The notes: generated by a model not told the origin, from the letters alone. Counted from the stretch's first letter, positions 1-12,389 are shown. The stretch: 64,000 nucleotides of DNA from Sinonovacula constricta (GCA_007844125.1 CM017565.1:12638618-12702617), one strand, 5' to 3'. Numbers and translations are program-made.

Positions 1-3000
1 GGTGGGGGTGTAAAGAAGAAGGTTATCAACCAGAAGTCTTCTGATCCACACACGCACACAGACAGACGTACCGGTGGGGGCGTAAAAGAGGAGGCTACCA
101 AACAGGAGTTGTCTGTTCCACACACGCACACAGACAGACGTACCGGTGGGGGTGTAAAGAAGAAGGTTATCAACCAGAAGTCTTCTGATCCACACACGCA
201 CACAGACAGACGTACCGGCGGGGGTGTAAAAGAGAAGGCTATCAACCAGAAGTCTTCTGATCCACACACGCACACAGACAGACGTACCGGTGGGGGTGTA
301 AAAGAGAATGCTACCAAGCAGGAGTTTTCTGATCCACACACGCACACAGACAGACGTACCGGCGGGGGTGTAAAAGAGAAGGTTACCAAACAGGAGTTTT
401 CTGATCCACACACGCACACAGACAGACGTACCGGCGGGGGTGTAAAAGAGAAGGCTACCAAGCAGGAGTTTTCTGATCCACGCACACACACAGACAGACG
501 TACCGGCGGGGGTGTAAAAGAGAAGGCTACCAAGCAGGAGTTTTCTGATCCACACCCGCACACAGACAGACGTACCGGTGGGGGTGTAAAGAAGAAGGTT
601 ATCAACCAGAAGTCTTCTGATCCACACACGCACACAGACAGACGTACCGGTGGGGGTGTAAAAGAGAATGCTACCAAGCAGGAGTTTTCTGATCCACACA
701 CGCACACAGACAGACGTACCGGTGGGGGTGTAAAAGAGAATGCTACCAAGCAGGAGTTTTCTGATCCACACACGCACACAGACAGACGTACCGGTGGGGG
801 TGTAAAAGAGAATGCTACTAAGCAGGAGTTTTCTGATCCACACACGCACACAGACAGACGTACCGGCGGGGGTGTAAAAGAGAATGCTACCAAGCAGGAG
901 TTTTCTGATCCACGCACACACACAGACAGACGTACCGGCGGGGGTGTAAAGAAGAAGGTTATCAACCAGAAGTCTTCTGATCCACACACGCACACAGACA
1001 GACGTACCGGTGGGGGTGTAAAAGAGAATGCTACTAAGCAGGAGTTTTCTGATCCACGCACACACACAGACAGACGTACCGGCGGGGGTCTAAAAGAGAA
1101 GGCTACCAAGCAGGAGTTTTCTGATCCACACACGCACACAGACAGACGTACCGGCGGGGGTGTAAAAGAGAATGCTACCAAGCAGGAGTTTTCTGATCCA
1201 CGCACACACACAGACAGACGTACCAGGAGTTTTCTGATCCACACACGCACACAGACAGACGTACCGGTGGGGGTGTAAAAGAGAATGCTACCAAGCAGGA
1301 GTTTTCTGATCCACACACGCACACAGACAGACGTACCGGTGGGGGTGTAAAAGAGAATGCTACCAAGCAGGAGTTTTCTGATCCACACACGCACACAGAC
1401 AGACGTACCGGTGGGGGTGTAAAAGAGAATGCTACCAAGCAGGAGTTGTCTGATCCACACACACACACAGACAGACGTACCGGTGGGGGTGTAAAAGAGA
1501 ATGCTACCAAGCAGGAGTTTTCTGATCCACGCACACACACAAACAGACGTACCGGTGGGGTGTAAAAGAGGAGGCTACCAAACAGGAGTTGTCTGTTCCA
1601 CACACGCACACAGACAGACGTGCCGGCGGGGGTGTAAAAGAGAAGGCTACCAAGCAGGAGTTTTCTGATCGACACCCGCACACAGACAGACGTACCGGTG
1701 GGGGTGTAAAAGAGAAGGCTACCAAGCAGGAGTTTTCTGATCGACACACGCACACAGACAGACGTACCGGTGGGGGTGTAAAAGAGAAGGCTACCAAGCA
1801 GGAGTTTTCTGATCCACACACGCACACAGACAGACGTACCGGTGGGGGTGTAAAAGAGAAGGCTACCAAGCAGGAGTTTTCTGATCCACACACGCACACA
1901 GACAGACGTACCGGCGGGGGTGTAAAAGAGAATGCTACCAAGCAGGAGTTTTCTGATCCACGCACACACACAGACAGACGTACCGGTGGGGGTGTAAAGA
2001 AGAAGGTTATCAACCAGAAGTCTTCTGATCCACACACGCACACAGACAGACGTACCGGTGGGGGTGTAAAAGAGAATGCTACTAAGCAGGAGTTTTCTGA
2101 TCCACGCACACACACAGACAGACGTACCGGTGGGGTGTAAAAGAGGAGGCTACCAAACAGGAGTTGTCTGATCCACACACGCACACAGACAGACGTACCG
2201 GTGGGGGTGTAAAAGAGAATGCTACCAAGCAGGAGTTTTCTGATCCACGCACACACACAGACAGACGTACCGGCGGGGGTGTAAAAGAGAAGGCTACCAA
2301 GCAGGAGTTTTCTGATCCACACCCGCACACAGACAGACGTACCGGTGGGGGTGTAAAGAAGAAGGTTATCAACCAGAAGTCTTCTGATCCACACACGCAC
2401 ACAGACAGACGTACCGGCGGGGGTGTAAAAGAGAAGGCTATCAACCAGAAGTCTTCTGATCCACACACGCACACAGACAGACGTACCGGTGGGGGTGTAA
2501 AAGAGAAGGCTACCAAGCAGGAGTTGTCTGATCCACACCCGCACACAGACAGACGTACCGGCGGCGGTGTAAAAGAGAAGGCTACCAAGCAGGAGTTTTC
2601 TGATCCACACCCGCACACAGACAGACGTACCGGCGGCGGTGTAAAAGAGAAGGCTACCAAGCAGGAGTTTTCTGATCCACACCCGCACACAGACAGACGT
2701 ACCGGTGGGGGTGTAAAGAAGAAGGTTATCAACCAGAAGTCTTCTGATCCACACACGCACACAGACAGACGTACCGGCGGGGGTGTAAAAGAGAAGGCTA
2801 TCAACCAGAAGTCTTCTGATCCACACACGCACACAGACAGACGTACCGGTGGGGGTGTAAAAGAGAAGGCTACCAAGCAGGAGTTGTCTGATCCACACCC
2901 GCACACAGACAGACGTACCGGCGGCGGTGTAAAAGAGAAGGCTACCAAGCAGGAGTTTTCTGATCCACACACGCACACAGACAGACGTACCGGCGGCGGT

Positions 3001-4729
3001 GTAAAAGAGAAGGCTACCAAGCAGGAGTTTTCTGATCCACACACGCACACAGACAGACGTACCGGCGGGGGTGTAAAAGAGAAGGCTACCAAGCAGGAGT
3101 TTTCTGATCCACACACGCACACAGACAGACGTACCGGCGGGGGTGTAAAAGAGAAGGCTACCAAGCAGGAGTTTTCTGATCCACACACGCATACAGACAG
3201 ACGTACCGGTGGGGGTGTAAAAGAGAAGGCTACCAAGCAGGAGTTTTCTGATCCACACACGCACACAGACAGACGTACCGGCGGGGGTGTAAAAGAGAAT
3301 GCTACCAAGCAGGAGTTTTCTGATCCACGCACACACACAGACAGACGTACCGGTGGGGGTGTAAAGAAGAAGGTTATCAACCAGAAGTCTTCTGATCCAC
3401 ACACGCACACAGACAGACGTACCGGTGGGGGTGTAAAAGAGAATGCTACTAAGCAGGAGTTTTCTGATCCACGCACACACACAGACAGACGTACCGGTGG
3501 GGTGTAAAAGAGGAGGCTACCAAACAGGAGTTGTCTGATCCACACACGCACACAGACAGACGTACCGGTGGGGGTGTAAAAGAGAATGCTACCAAGCAGG
3601 AGTTTTCTGATCCACGCACACACACAGACAGACGTACCGGCGGGGGTGTAAAAGAGAAGGCTACCAAGCAGGAGTTTTCTGATCCACACCCGCACACAGA
3701 CAGACGTACCGGTGGGGGTGTAAAGAAGAAGGTTATCAACCAGAAGTCTTCTGATCCACACACGCACACAGACAGACGTACCGGCGGGGGTGTAAAAGAG
3801 AAGGCTATCAACCAGAAGTCTTCTGATCCACACACGCACACAGACAGACGTACCGGTGGGGGTGTAAAAGAGAAGGCTACCAAGCAGGAGTTGTCTGATC
3901 CACACCCGCACACAGACAGACGTACCGGCGGCGGTGTAAAAGAGAAGGCTACCAAGCAGGAGTTTTCTGATCCACACCCGCACACAGACAGACGTACCGG
4001 CGGCGGTGTAAAAGAGAAGGCTACCAAGCAGGAGTTTTCTGATCCACACCCGCACACAGACAGACGTACCGGTGGGGGTGTAAAGAAGAAGGTTATCAAC
4101 CAGAAGTCTTCTGATCCACACACGCACACAGACAGACGTACCGGCGGGGGTGTAAAAGAGAAGGCTATCAACCAGAAGTCTTCTGATCCACACACGCACA
4201 CAGACAGACGTACCGGTGGGGGTTGTAAAAGAGAAGGCTACCAAGCAGGAGTTGTCTGATCCACACCCGCACACAGACAGACGTACCGGCGGCGGTGTAA
4301 AAGAGAAGGCTACCAAGCAGGAGTTTTCTGATCCACACACGCACACAGACAGACGTACCGGCGGCGGTGTAAAAGAGAAGGCTACCAAGCAGGAGTTTTC
4401 TGATCCACACACGCACACAGACAGACGTACCGGCGGGGGTGTAAAAGAGAAGGCTACCAAGCAGGAGTTTTCTGATCCACACACGCACACAGACAGACGT
4501 ACCGGCGGGGGAGTAAAAGAGAAGGCTACCAAGCAGGAGTTTTCTGATCCACACACGCATACAGACAGACGTACCGGTGGGGGTCTAAAAGAGAAGGCTA
4601 CGAAGCAGGATTTTTTTTATCCACACACGCACACAGACAGACGTACCAGTGGGGGTGTTAAAGAGAAGGTTATCAACCAGGAATCTTTTGATCCACACAC
4701 GCACACAGACAGACGTACCAGAAGGGTTA
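1..4729. repeat. 72-bp minisatellite (about 65 copies), intronic
   Basis: Tandem array of a 72-bp unit containing the motif cacacgcacacagacagacg followed by taccggtgggggtgtaaa. It runs from the window edge to about 4729, where the last units degrade. Unit classes differ at a few sites (aagaagaaggttatcaacc against aagagaaggctaccaagc). Because 72 is a multiple of 3, both strands carry long open frames (24-residue period). One-base indels at about 1560, 2132, 3499 and 4223 break these frames, which argues against coding. A block of 19 units is duplicated: 2127 onward repeats at 3494 onward, 1367 bp apart, marked by the same 1-bp deletion. The array lies just 3' of the PX exon ending at 4766 on the minus strand, so it sits in the following intron. 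Confidence 0.95.
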
Positions 4730-4765
4730 TCCAGAAGCAGGCGACGCACAATGCAAATTACGTAC

Positions 4766-4863
4766 CAGCGGATTTCCTTGAATCAGGCTCTCTAGGAACT
4801 GCTGAACCTCAATCTCACGCTTCTCTGCCAGCTCCACACTGTTACGACGAAAGATTTCCCTAC
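4766..4863 (-). CDS. PX-domain protein, second coding exon (p47phox/SH3PXD2-like)
   Basis: On the minus strand an acceptor (ttgcag, AG at 4865-4864) precedes 98 coding bases, followed by a donor gtacgt at 4765. The exon starts in phase 1, matching the exon at 6913-7171: that exon's last base g plus gt here makes a Gly codon. The join reads PNLNG then REIFRRNSVELAEK and ends FLESLIQGNPL. This is the PX region after the proline-rich loop. SH3PXD2 (Tks) and p47phox proteins carry a similar Pro-Leu-Pro-Gly, Phe-Arg-Arg run there, followed by a helix. The exon leaves in phase 0. Later exons (remaining PX helix, any SH3 domains) would lie beyond the 72-bp array, outside the window. PX domains bind phosphoinositides and recruit scaffolds to membranes. 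Exon identification is strong; assignment within the family is moderate. Confidence 0.8.
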
Positions 4864-5144
4864 CTGCAATAAATTTCAAAACGTGTTATACTACGATCTC
4901 TTAAGGGATCCATGTTTACTGAGATCATTTGGTAATATGGGATTTGTAATTTGCCGGCATTTTTGCCGATACTGTGCAGCGACATTTCTATCATTATAGC
5001 ACAGGGGGACTTATGAGGTGCTCAGGGACTGAAACCGGTCGGTCCATTATACTGACACCGACGAGTCAGGCGTAATGCTGCCCCCTTAGACTCGAGCGTT
5101 AAGAGGGAAGCCACTACTACCAACTTTTTTAAGTCTTTGGTTTG
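4864..5144. other. intron stretch between PX exon and 30-bp array
   Basis: This is part of the PX gene intron. I see no coding signal. The segment around 5040-5130 (a compact GC-richer block with gactcgagcgttaagaggg) differs in composition from its AT-rich surroundings and could be a piece of a dispersed repeat, but I cannot name it. Confidence 0.4.
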
Positions 5145-6715
5145 CAATCCGTTGAGAGAGGACATGGTATACTGCAATCCGTTGAGAGAGGACATGTTAT
5201 ACTGCAATCCGTTGAGAGAGAAGATGTTTTACTGCAATCCGTTGAGAGAGGACATGTTATACTGCAGTCCGTTGAGAGGAGAAAAGACATGGTATTTCGC
5301 AATCCGTTGAGAGAGGACATGTTATACTGCAATCCGTTGAGAGAGGACATGTTATACTGCAATCCGTTGAGAGGAGAGAGGACATGGTATACTGCAATCT
5401 GTTGAGAGAGGACATGGTATACTGATATCCGTTGAGAGAGGACATGTTATACTGCAATCCGTTGAGAGAGGACATGGTTTACTGCTGCCGTTGAGAGAGA
5501 ACATGGTATACTGCAATCCGTTGAGAGAGGACATGTTATACCGCAATTCGTTGAGAAACGACATGGTATACTGCAATCCGTTGAGAGAAGATGTTTTACT
5601 GCAATCCGTTGAGAGAGGACATGTTATACTGCAATCCGTTGAGAGAGAACATGTTATACTGCAATCCGTTGAGAGAGGACATGTTATACTGCAATCCGTT
5701 GAGAGAGGAGATGTTTTACTGCAATCCGTTGAGAGAGGACATGGTATACTGCAATCCGTTGAGAGAGGACATGTTATACTGCAATCCGTTGAGAGAGGAC
5801 ATGGTATACTGCAATCCGCTGAGAGAGGACATGTTATACTGCAATCCGTTGAGAGAGGACATGTTATACTGGTATCAGTGAAGACAGGACATGTTATACT
5901 GATATAGGTGGAGAGAGGACATATTATACTGCAACCTGTTAAGAGAGGACATGTTATACTGGTATCAGTGAAGACAAGAATGGTATACTGGTATTTGTAG
6001 AGAAAGGACGTGTTATACTGGTATCAGTGGAGAGAGGACATGTTATACTGGTATCAGTGGAGAGAGGACATGTTATACTGCAATCCGTTGAGAGAGGACA
6101 TGTTATACTGGTATCAGTGAAGACAGGACATGTTATACTGATATAGGTGGAGAGAGGACATATTATACTGCAACCTGTTAAGAGAGGACATGTTATACTG
6201 GTATCAGTGAAGACAAGAATGGTATACTGGTATTTGTAGAGAAAGGACGTGTTATACTGGTATCAGTGGAGAGAGGACATGTTATACTGGTATCAGTGGA
6301 GAGAGGACATGTTATCCTTGTATCAGTGGAGAGAGGACATGTCATACTGGTATCAGTGGGGAGAGGACATGTTATACTGGTATCAGTGGAGAGGGGACAT
6401 GTTATACTGGTATCAGTGGAGAGAGGACATGTTATACTGGTATCAGTGGAGAGAGGACATGTTATACTGGTATCAGTGGAGAGAGGACATGTTATACTGG
6501 TATCAGTGGAGAGAGGACATGTAATACTGGTATCAGTGGGGAGAGGACATGTTATACTGGTATCAGTGGAGAGGGGACATGTTATACTGGTATCAGTGAA
6601 GACAAGAATGTTATACTGGTATTTGTAGAGAGAGGACATGTTATACTTGTATCAGTGGAGAAAAGACATGTCATACTGATATCGGTGGAGAAAAGTTGTG
6701 TTATACTGGTATGGG
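5145..6715. repeat. 30-bp minisatellite, two subfamilies (about 52 copies), intronic
   Basis: The unit shares gagagaggacatgttatactg. It starts with caatccgtt in the left part (5145 to about 5870) and with gtatcagtg in the right part (about 5870 to 6715). A 150-bp segment at 5871-6020 is repeated at 6111-6260, a 240-bp (8-unit) shift. The open frames on both strands come from the period of 30 being divisible by 3. The array fills most of the 2049-bp intron between the two PX exons. Confidence 0.95.
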
Positions 6716-6912
6716 AAGAGTGTAACAACTGTAGTCATGTGAATCTAAAAAAAACAACGTGGTTAGAGATACAATAAAGACACTACGGGTATATGTATCC
6801 ACATTGCAGAAAGTTATATACAAATTACATCATATCGACGTCTTTTATATACTTATGTGTTATATTAATCTATTTCACAGACAGAAAGGTTTGATACTGT
6901 ATATTTAATTAC

Positions 6913-7171
6913 CATTCAGGTTTGGAATAAACACTGGTGTTTTGATTGTTCCTTTGTCATATTTGTCTTTATAATAGGCCGTAAGGTTTTTGTGGAACTG
7001 TACAAAGTCACTGTAGTTTCGCTTTACATATGTCGTCTGTTTGTTAGACCAGAAAATTTCTACAACGAAGAAGTAGTCCGGGGTCAACCAGTACTTGTAT
7101 TTCTGTTCCACAAAACCAGAAACTTTGGCAAACACCACGGTATTTCCGGTAGCCGACACGGCTTCATACAT
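6913..7171 (-). CDS. PX-domain protein, first coding exon (p47phox/SH3PXD2-like)
   Basis: The start is the ATG at 7171-7169, preceded by adenines including -3. The longer frame to 7216 begins with GTG just after an in-frame stop, so I do not use it. The product reads TVVFAKVSGFVEQ, then PDYFFVVEIFWSN (beta strands of a PX domain), then KRNYSDFVQFHKNL, and ends TPVFIPNLNG. KRNYSDF occupies the place of the RRYSDF-type phosphoinositide motif; one arginine is replaced by Asn. Layout and short N-terminus resemble p47phox/NOXO1 and SH3PXD2 (Tks) organizer proteins, which begin with PX and then carry SH3 domains. The donor gtaatt at 6912 leaves phase 1 and fits the exon at 4863-4766. No promoter or 5' UTR is evident. 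Unsure: whether an upstream exon supplies another N-terminus. Confidence 0.82.
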
Positions 7172-10131
7172 TTTTTCCGTGCCAGTAGATTCTTCACCCT
7201 TGCGGCTAAAGGTCACGTGACTGATTTGACTGTTTCACATTATTCAGCTCGGGCTATTCCTTGACTAGTTATAAAACACACATGGCCAACTCTAGAATAC
7301 ACAGCAAATAAATATGCGTCTTAAGTAATTAACTTTTGCATTAACAGTCGTTTTCTTTTGTTCTTGAGTCAACCTGCTATACACTAGAGTACATTTTTCT
7401 TTATCACCCAGCTATTAAAAGATTGTTCCACCGTCTTAAGCACACAATATCATTACATTTGTAAATAACAACACTACGTATCACCGCTATATATATATAT
7501 ATATATATTCACTTCCGCTATATTCACTTTTTAATACTATGAAAAACACTTTTCAAGTTTCGTCATATACCTTTCAATCAGCTATTGTAGACACACAACT
7601 GAATAAATCATCGTTGTTATCTCCGTCTTTATCAAGGACAGGCCGAATGCAATCCTATCGTGATGAAGCTGTCATGATAAATATATCACGATAAAGACAT
7701 GGTACTAATACAGTACGGGAGATATAAAGTTGATATTGTACTATCTATTTACAGACATCTCAATCAACTACTTGCATATATGTGTGTATACACACGCATA
7801 AAATAAAACATAAATGACCATGTAGCAAAATGTACTTCTGACACACATTCAACAATTACATTCATTAGACATTAAATGTGGTCATCTCATTCAGAGCAAA
7901 TATGGTTAATATGTGTATATGACTATCCAAAACATTAATATGAAGTGAACATTTACTTAATGGATTAGCACTCGTTATTTGATATTTTGTGAGCAGTTTT
8001 TGATACTCCATCTACGTGTCCGATCCACAGTCTGTCGACCGATGTGCTGTCTCGGCAGATAATTCACTGGAGGACTTTGTTGAAATCAGATACACACATT
8101 CTTATACTGGACATTGCATTATAATTTATATTACCAAAAGTCAAGATAACTTTATCGTTATAACGATATATATTATTAACAATACATAATGACATTCGTT
8201 TCTACCAGGATAAGAATTTACTAGAGTCATTAAGTCATGTGAATGATTATTTTGGCATTTTCATCTATATATTCATGTTATACATGCAGGACAATTGTTG
8301 GTTATTCTACCCTGGTATTTACAAGGCATGTCTTCCTTACAAGCAGAAGTATTGTTATCTAGATTTTTCTAAAATGTTGTGACCTATCAATCAACATTAA
8401 TCAATGCATTAAATACACTGGATATGTCAAAGTTATTAAGTACCATTGAATCTATTGACATATATGAGCGAAGAACTATGGTAGTAGATAATGTTTTAAG
8501 AAACTTGCCCGCCATGTTTTATGATTTAAGAAGAAAACATGGTACTAAATCAACTGATGGTAAAACAGTTTAAAATGTCTAATAAAAACATTATTTAAAG
8601 GGATATATTGTGAAAATGTTTGTTTACTGATATTGCAATTTAATGACAACAGGCTGATGAACTTTGGGGAGTCTGTTAGTTTGTATTTAGCGTAGGATCA
8701 CGTTTTATATCATAGATCCTGACATTTCTCAACAAATCATAACAACTTTCCACTTTAAGTTGTGTGTCTGCTTATTTTTTCAATACTTGGTGGCATGGGT
8801 AATAAGCGCTTGAAAAGGTGGTGAGATGTGTTTTATATATAAAGAGCTTTATTAAAACTCCAGCACCTGTAACGATTATAAAGTGACACTAGCTGCATTT
8901 TCCCCGACAAACAACGGGGTTAATTTGAAAACGTTTTTAAGTTCTCTTGAGTTTGAAAACAAATTTAAGTTTCCAGGTGCCATTTGAAAACCTTTCACAG
9001 TTCCTGGTGGTAAAATGAAAACTTTTTTTTCAATATTCCGGAAAGTTCAAGTTCAGTCGCGAAAGGGCATTTGATAAAAGTTCCCATGTTCCCGTGGAGA
9101 GGTATAAGTCGTGAAGCGAAATATTTGAAAACGTTTGGAAGCGGACTTTGAAGAGAAGTAGAATATGGAAAAAAAAGTTTCTATTTTTCGTAGAAGCGGA
9201 ATTTTAAGTTAACTTTGTCTGTGCAAATTAGATTTTTTAGCCAATTTTTTTTCTATATAATTGTTTGTTTTAATCGGCACGACCAAACACTGTACTCCGT
9301 CGTAGGACAACACAGAAACTGTTCTGACAGTATGCGTCAGTAAGTGGCTTGTACGTCTGTATTTAAGATATTTTAGATATTGGTAAAATATACAGATAGT
9401 TAAGGTTGACAATATTATGAAAATATTGATATCCAAATTAATACAGTGTCACTTAAATTACTGTTTGTGTAATACTAAGAGATATAAGCAACTTATAACT
9501 CAATTAACTGAATTTCATATTGCATGTGATCACATTTCATGGAATGGAAAAGCTAAAATCCTGTTTGGAAACCTGTTTTGAAAAGAAACAAGGACGAGCA
9601 ATATGTACATGTATCTTAGTCTTCCTTTTCTAGCTGGTACCTGTAGGTCGCTTTAACTTAAGATAACACTGTTTAAGAAAAAAAAAAGATTTTATTTGAT
9701 TGTATCCAGCCATGATGTGTATCTTTTCTATAAAATCCAACAGGTAACCCCAGATCTAGTATAGGTTCGACGTTTCTGTACATCTACTGATGCCACTGAT
9801 GTGAACATTATTGAGAATACAGAGAGTTTTAAGTTTGCCATGGTTATTTACATTTATTGATAAAAATTACATTTCTGGAATGTTGTCCAAATGATTTTAT
9901 CCGTAGATAATTTCTGGGCGAGGCTGTCCTATATCTTTGTCTATATCCATGTGATAAATGATGCTCTTCAGCATGCTGTTATAAGACACGGAAAAAGGTT
10001 ACAATTTATGAAAAAATAGTATTTATTGTGTGTATATACTGTTTCTTTTACTCTAGTCATTTTAGACTTAATAATATTAAATTGTTAAAAAATAACGATA
10101 ATTAAAAAGCATGTAATTTTAAATGCTAAAT
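7172..10131. other. AT-rich intergenic stretch, no gene recognised
   Basis: No exon with convincing splice sites or a recognisable domain is seen on either strand. A short TA tract lies at about 7484-7509. The open frame at 8379-8573 (plus, 64 codons from a GTG) has no recognisable similarity and no supporting signals. This is the spacer between the opsin 3' end and the PX gene 5' end, which lie on the same strand. Confidence 0.6.
8925..9150. repeat. degenerate short repeat with gaaaac motif
   Basis: Loosely repeated blocks of atttgaaaac followed by a T-rich run and agttc recur at about 8930, 8950, 8985, 9015, 9068 and 9120 with uneven spacing. They look like a decayed minisatellite. The repeat is visible but too diverged to give a firm unit. 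Confidence 0.4.
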
Positions 10132-10202
10132 CTCCCGACTCGGAATTGAATCCGGGCCTCTCTCGTGACAGGCGAGAATACTGACAACAATACGATAGAG
10201 GA
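10132..10202 (-). pseudogene. decayed tRNA-Asp copy
   Basis: The minus strand shows cctgtcac in the anticodon position and a B-box remnant (ggattcaattcc), matching the intact tRNA-Asp at 10454-10525, with many substitutions in the stems and D arm. Flanks on both sides also match the intact copy (aaaaagc...gtaat upstream in plus order, cttatcttttatctgaacatgt downstream). The whole locus was therefore duplicated tandemly by about 320 bp and one copy has decayed. Confidence 0.75.
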
Positions 10203-10453
10203 ATCGTTTGTGAAGAACATTCCTGGCAATTGTGACTGGGATTTCTTACTCTTATCTTTTATCTGAACATGTATAATGAGTTTGTTTGAACAATGACATA
10301 ATAATGGTTTCCAGTATTGTCAGAGGAGCGGGGTTGAATTTAAATTTTAAAAAATTTGTAGATACTGTTTTTCTTATATTTTCGCGTTCCTTAAGATCGC
10401 AAAAATAGTTAATCATAAAAGAATATTTAAAAAGCTTGTAATAAAATGTTAAT

Positions 10454-10525
10454 CTCCCCGACCGGGAATTGAACCCGGGTCTCCCGCGTGACAGGCGGGG
10501 ATACTAACCACTATACTATCGAGGA
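10454..10525 (-). tRNA. tRNA-Asp (anticodon GTC)
   Basis: The minus strand begins tcctcgatagtatagtggtt, with a good A box, then an anticodon arm with ccgcctgtcacgcgg (anticodon GTC), then T arm cccgggttcaattcccgg, and ends ggggag. The acceptor stem pairs tcctcga with the 3' tcgggga, with one T-G pair, leaving discriminator G. The length is 72 nt with no intron. The sequence closely matches the conserved animal tRNA-Asp. It is transcribed by RNA polymerase III from the internal A and B boxes. Confidence 0.95.
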
Positions 10526-11515
10526 ATCATACCTATGATGCATTGTGACTTCAACATTTGTTACACTTATCTTTTATCTGAACATGTGTATTGAACTTAT
10601 CTGAATATTGAAATAACTTTAATCACAATCACATCCTATAGTTTTTAGTTTAGCTTATGTAATGCGTATACCCCACAGGTTTATCAGATAAACGTTTTTA
10701 GTTTGTTTGTGTAAATGGTAATATGTTGTACAGAGTGTACAATAACACAGGATTACACCAACTCTTTCTCCGACAAAGCGATAGTAGATCAGAAAAAGAA
10801 AAAATTGAACTCAGTAAATATAATGACAGATTTATATCATCATCTATCGTCAATTAATCATGCGTTATGTAAAGTTTGTATGGATGTGAATAATTCTCCT
10901 TTTTATGTGACGAGTGTATAATTAACTTTATGTCAGTTAGTTTGCCATGATTATTTATATTTACTGATTATTATTTAACGATTATTTCGCCTTTGCTTTT
11001 CGGGACCTTTTCTGTTGTTTTTTCATGTGCCCTTATATTTAACCGCATTATATATAAAAAAAATTGTAACGCCTACTCTTTGCGCATTTGTTCGACTGTT
11101 TTTTTGATCTTTTTAAGTGTTACACTATTTCTTGTCTTTATATGTTGTTCTTTCTGTAATTTCTTATTTTTTATATGCATAACTTTGTTTTTCATTTGTT
11201 TGTCTCAGTAAAGTTGCATGTGTACGCTTATCCTGCTAGTTTTATTGATAACAATACTATATTTATCATATTAATTTTTTTTTAAATGCTTGTAGCAGAC
11301 AACTCATTGTTCTAACAAGCAATGATTTAAAACATATCATGCATGCGCATGCCCAAATGTAGTCTCATATTAACGGAAGTACTTTAAAACTAAAGAAAAT
11401 AACTGATAAATAAACTAATGGTCTTGAAATGATGTGAAGCTTGGACAAATCGTCTATAAAATAATGTTTACACCAGTCATATTGTATCGTATAAAAGCCT
11501 CAGGTTCACCGTAAG
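10526..11515. other. AT-rich non-coding stretch
   Basis: No gene recognised. Small open frames at 10715-10921 and 10993-11211 (plus) are low-complexity, T-rich translations with no domain or splice support. Confidence 0.55.
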
Positions 11516-12389
11516 ACCCATTATGTATCGCTAGAACAAGCCCCATGATGTATCGCTAGAACAGATCCCATGATGTATCGCTAGAACAAGCCCCATGATG
11601 TATCGCTAGAACAGATCCCATGATGTATCGCTAGAACATGCCCCATGATGTATCGCTAGAACATGCCCCATGATGTATCGCTAGAACAGATCCCATGATG
11701 TATCGCTAGAACATGCCCCATGATGTATCGCTAGAACATGCCCCATGATGTATCGCTAGAACAGATCCCATGATGTATCGCTAGAACATGCCCCATGATG
11801 TATCGCTAGAACATGCCCCATGATGTATCGCTAGAACAAGCTCCATGCTGTATCGCTAGAACATGCTTCATGATGTATCGCTACCATGATGTATCGCTAG
11901 AACATGCCCCATGATGTATCGCTAGAACATGCCCCATGATGTATCGCTAGAACAAGCCCCATGATGTAGTATCGCTAGAACAAGCCCCATGATGTATCGC
12001 TAGAACATGCCCCATGATGTAGTATCGCTAGAACATGCCCCATGATGTATCGCTAGAACAAGCCCCATGATGTATCGCTAGAACCATGATGTATCGCTAG
12101 AACAAGCCCCATGATGTATCGCTAGAACAAGCCCCATGATGTATCGCTAGAACATGCCCCATGATGTAGTATCGCTAGAACAAGCCCCATGATGTATCGC
12201 TAGAACAAGCCCCATGATGTAGTATCGCTAGAACATGCCCCATGATGTATCGCTAGAACATGCCCCATGATGTAGTATCGCTAGAACAAGCCCCATGATG
12301 TATCGCTAGAACAAGCCCCATGATGTATCGCTAGAACAAGCCCCATGCTGTATCGCTAGAACATGCTTCATGATGTATCGCTAAAACAA
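11516..12389. repeat. 25-bp minisatellite (about 34 copies)
   Basis: The unit is ccatgatgtatcgctagaaca followed by tgcc, agcc or gatc. A frequent variant carries an extra agt (gatgtagtatcgctag), and some units are truncated (at about 11884 and 12085). The array ends abruptly near 12389. There is no coding potential. Confidence 0.95.

Noticed and set aside
109..4872. Long open frames (up to 824 codons) on both strands over the 72-bp repeat
   Set aside because: Unit length is a multiple of 3 and stop-free, giving open frames on both strands; indels break them, there are no domains, and the array lies in a PX-gene intron.
6914..7216. Longer PX start at 7216
   Set aside because: The first codon there is GTG directly after an in-frame stop; the ATG at 7171 has a good context and fits the short N-terminus of the family.
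7021..7264. Plus-strand frame opposite the PX exon
   Set aside because: Shadow of the minus-strand PX exon.
8379..8573. 64-codon plus-strand frame
   Set aside because: GTG start, no similarity recognised, no splice or promoter signals; AT-rich background.
9209..9436. 75-codon minus-strand hydrophobic frame
   Set aside because: AT-rich translation without domain or gene context.
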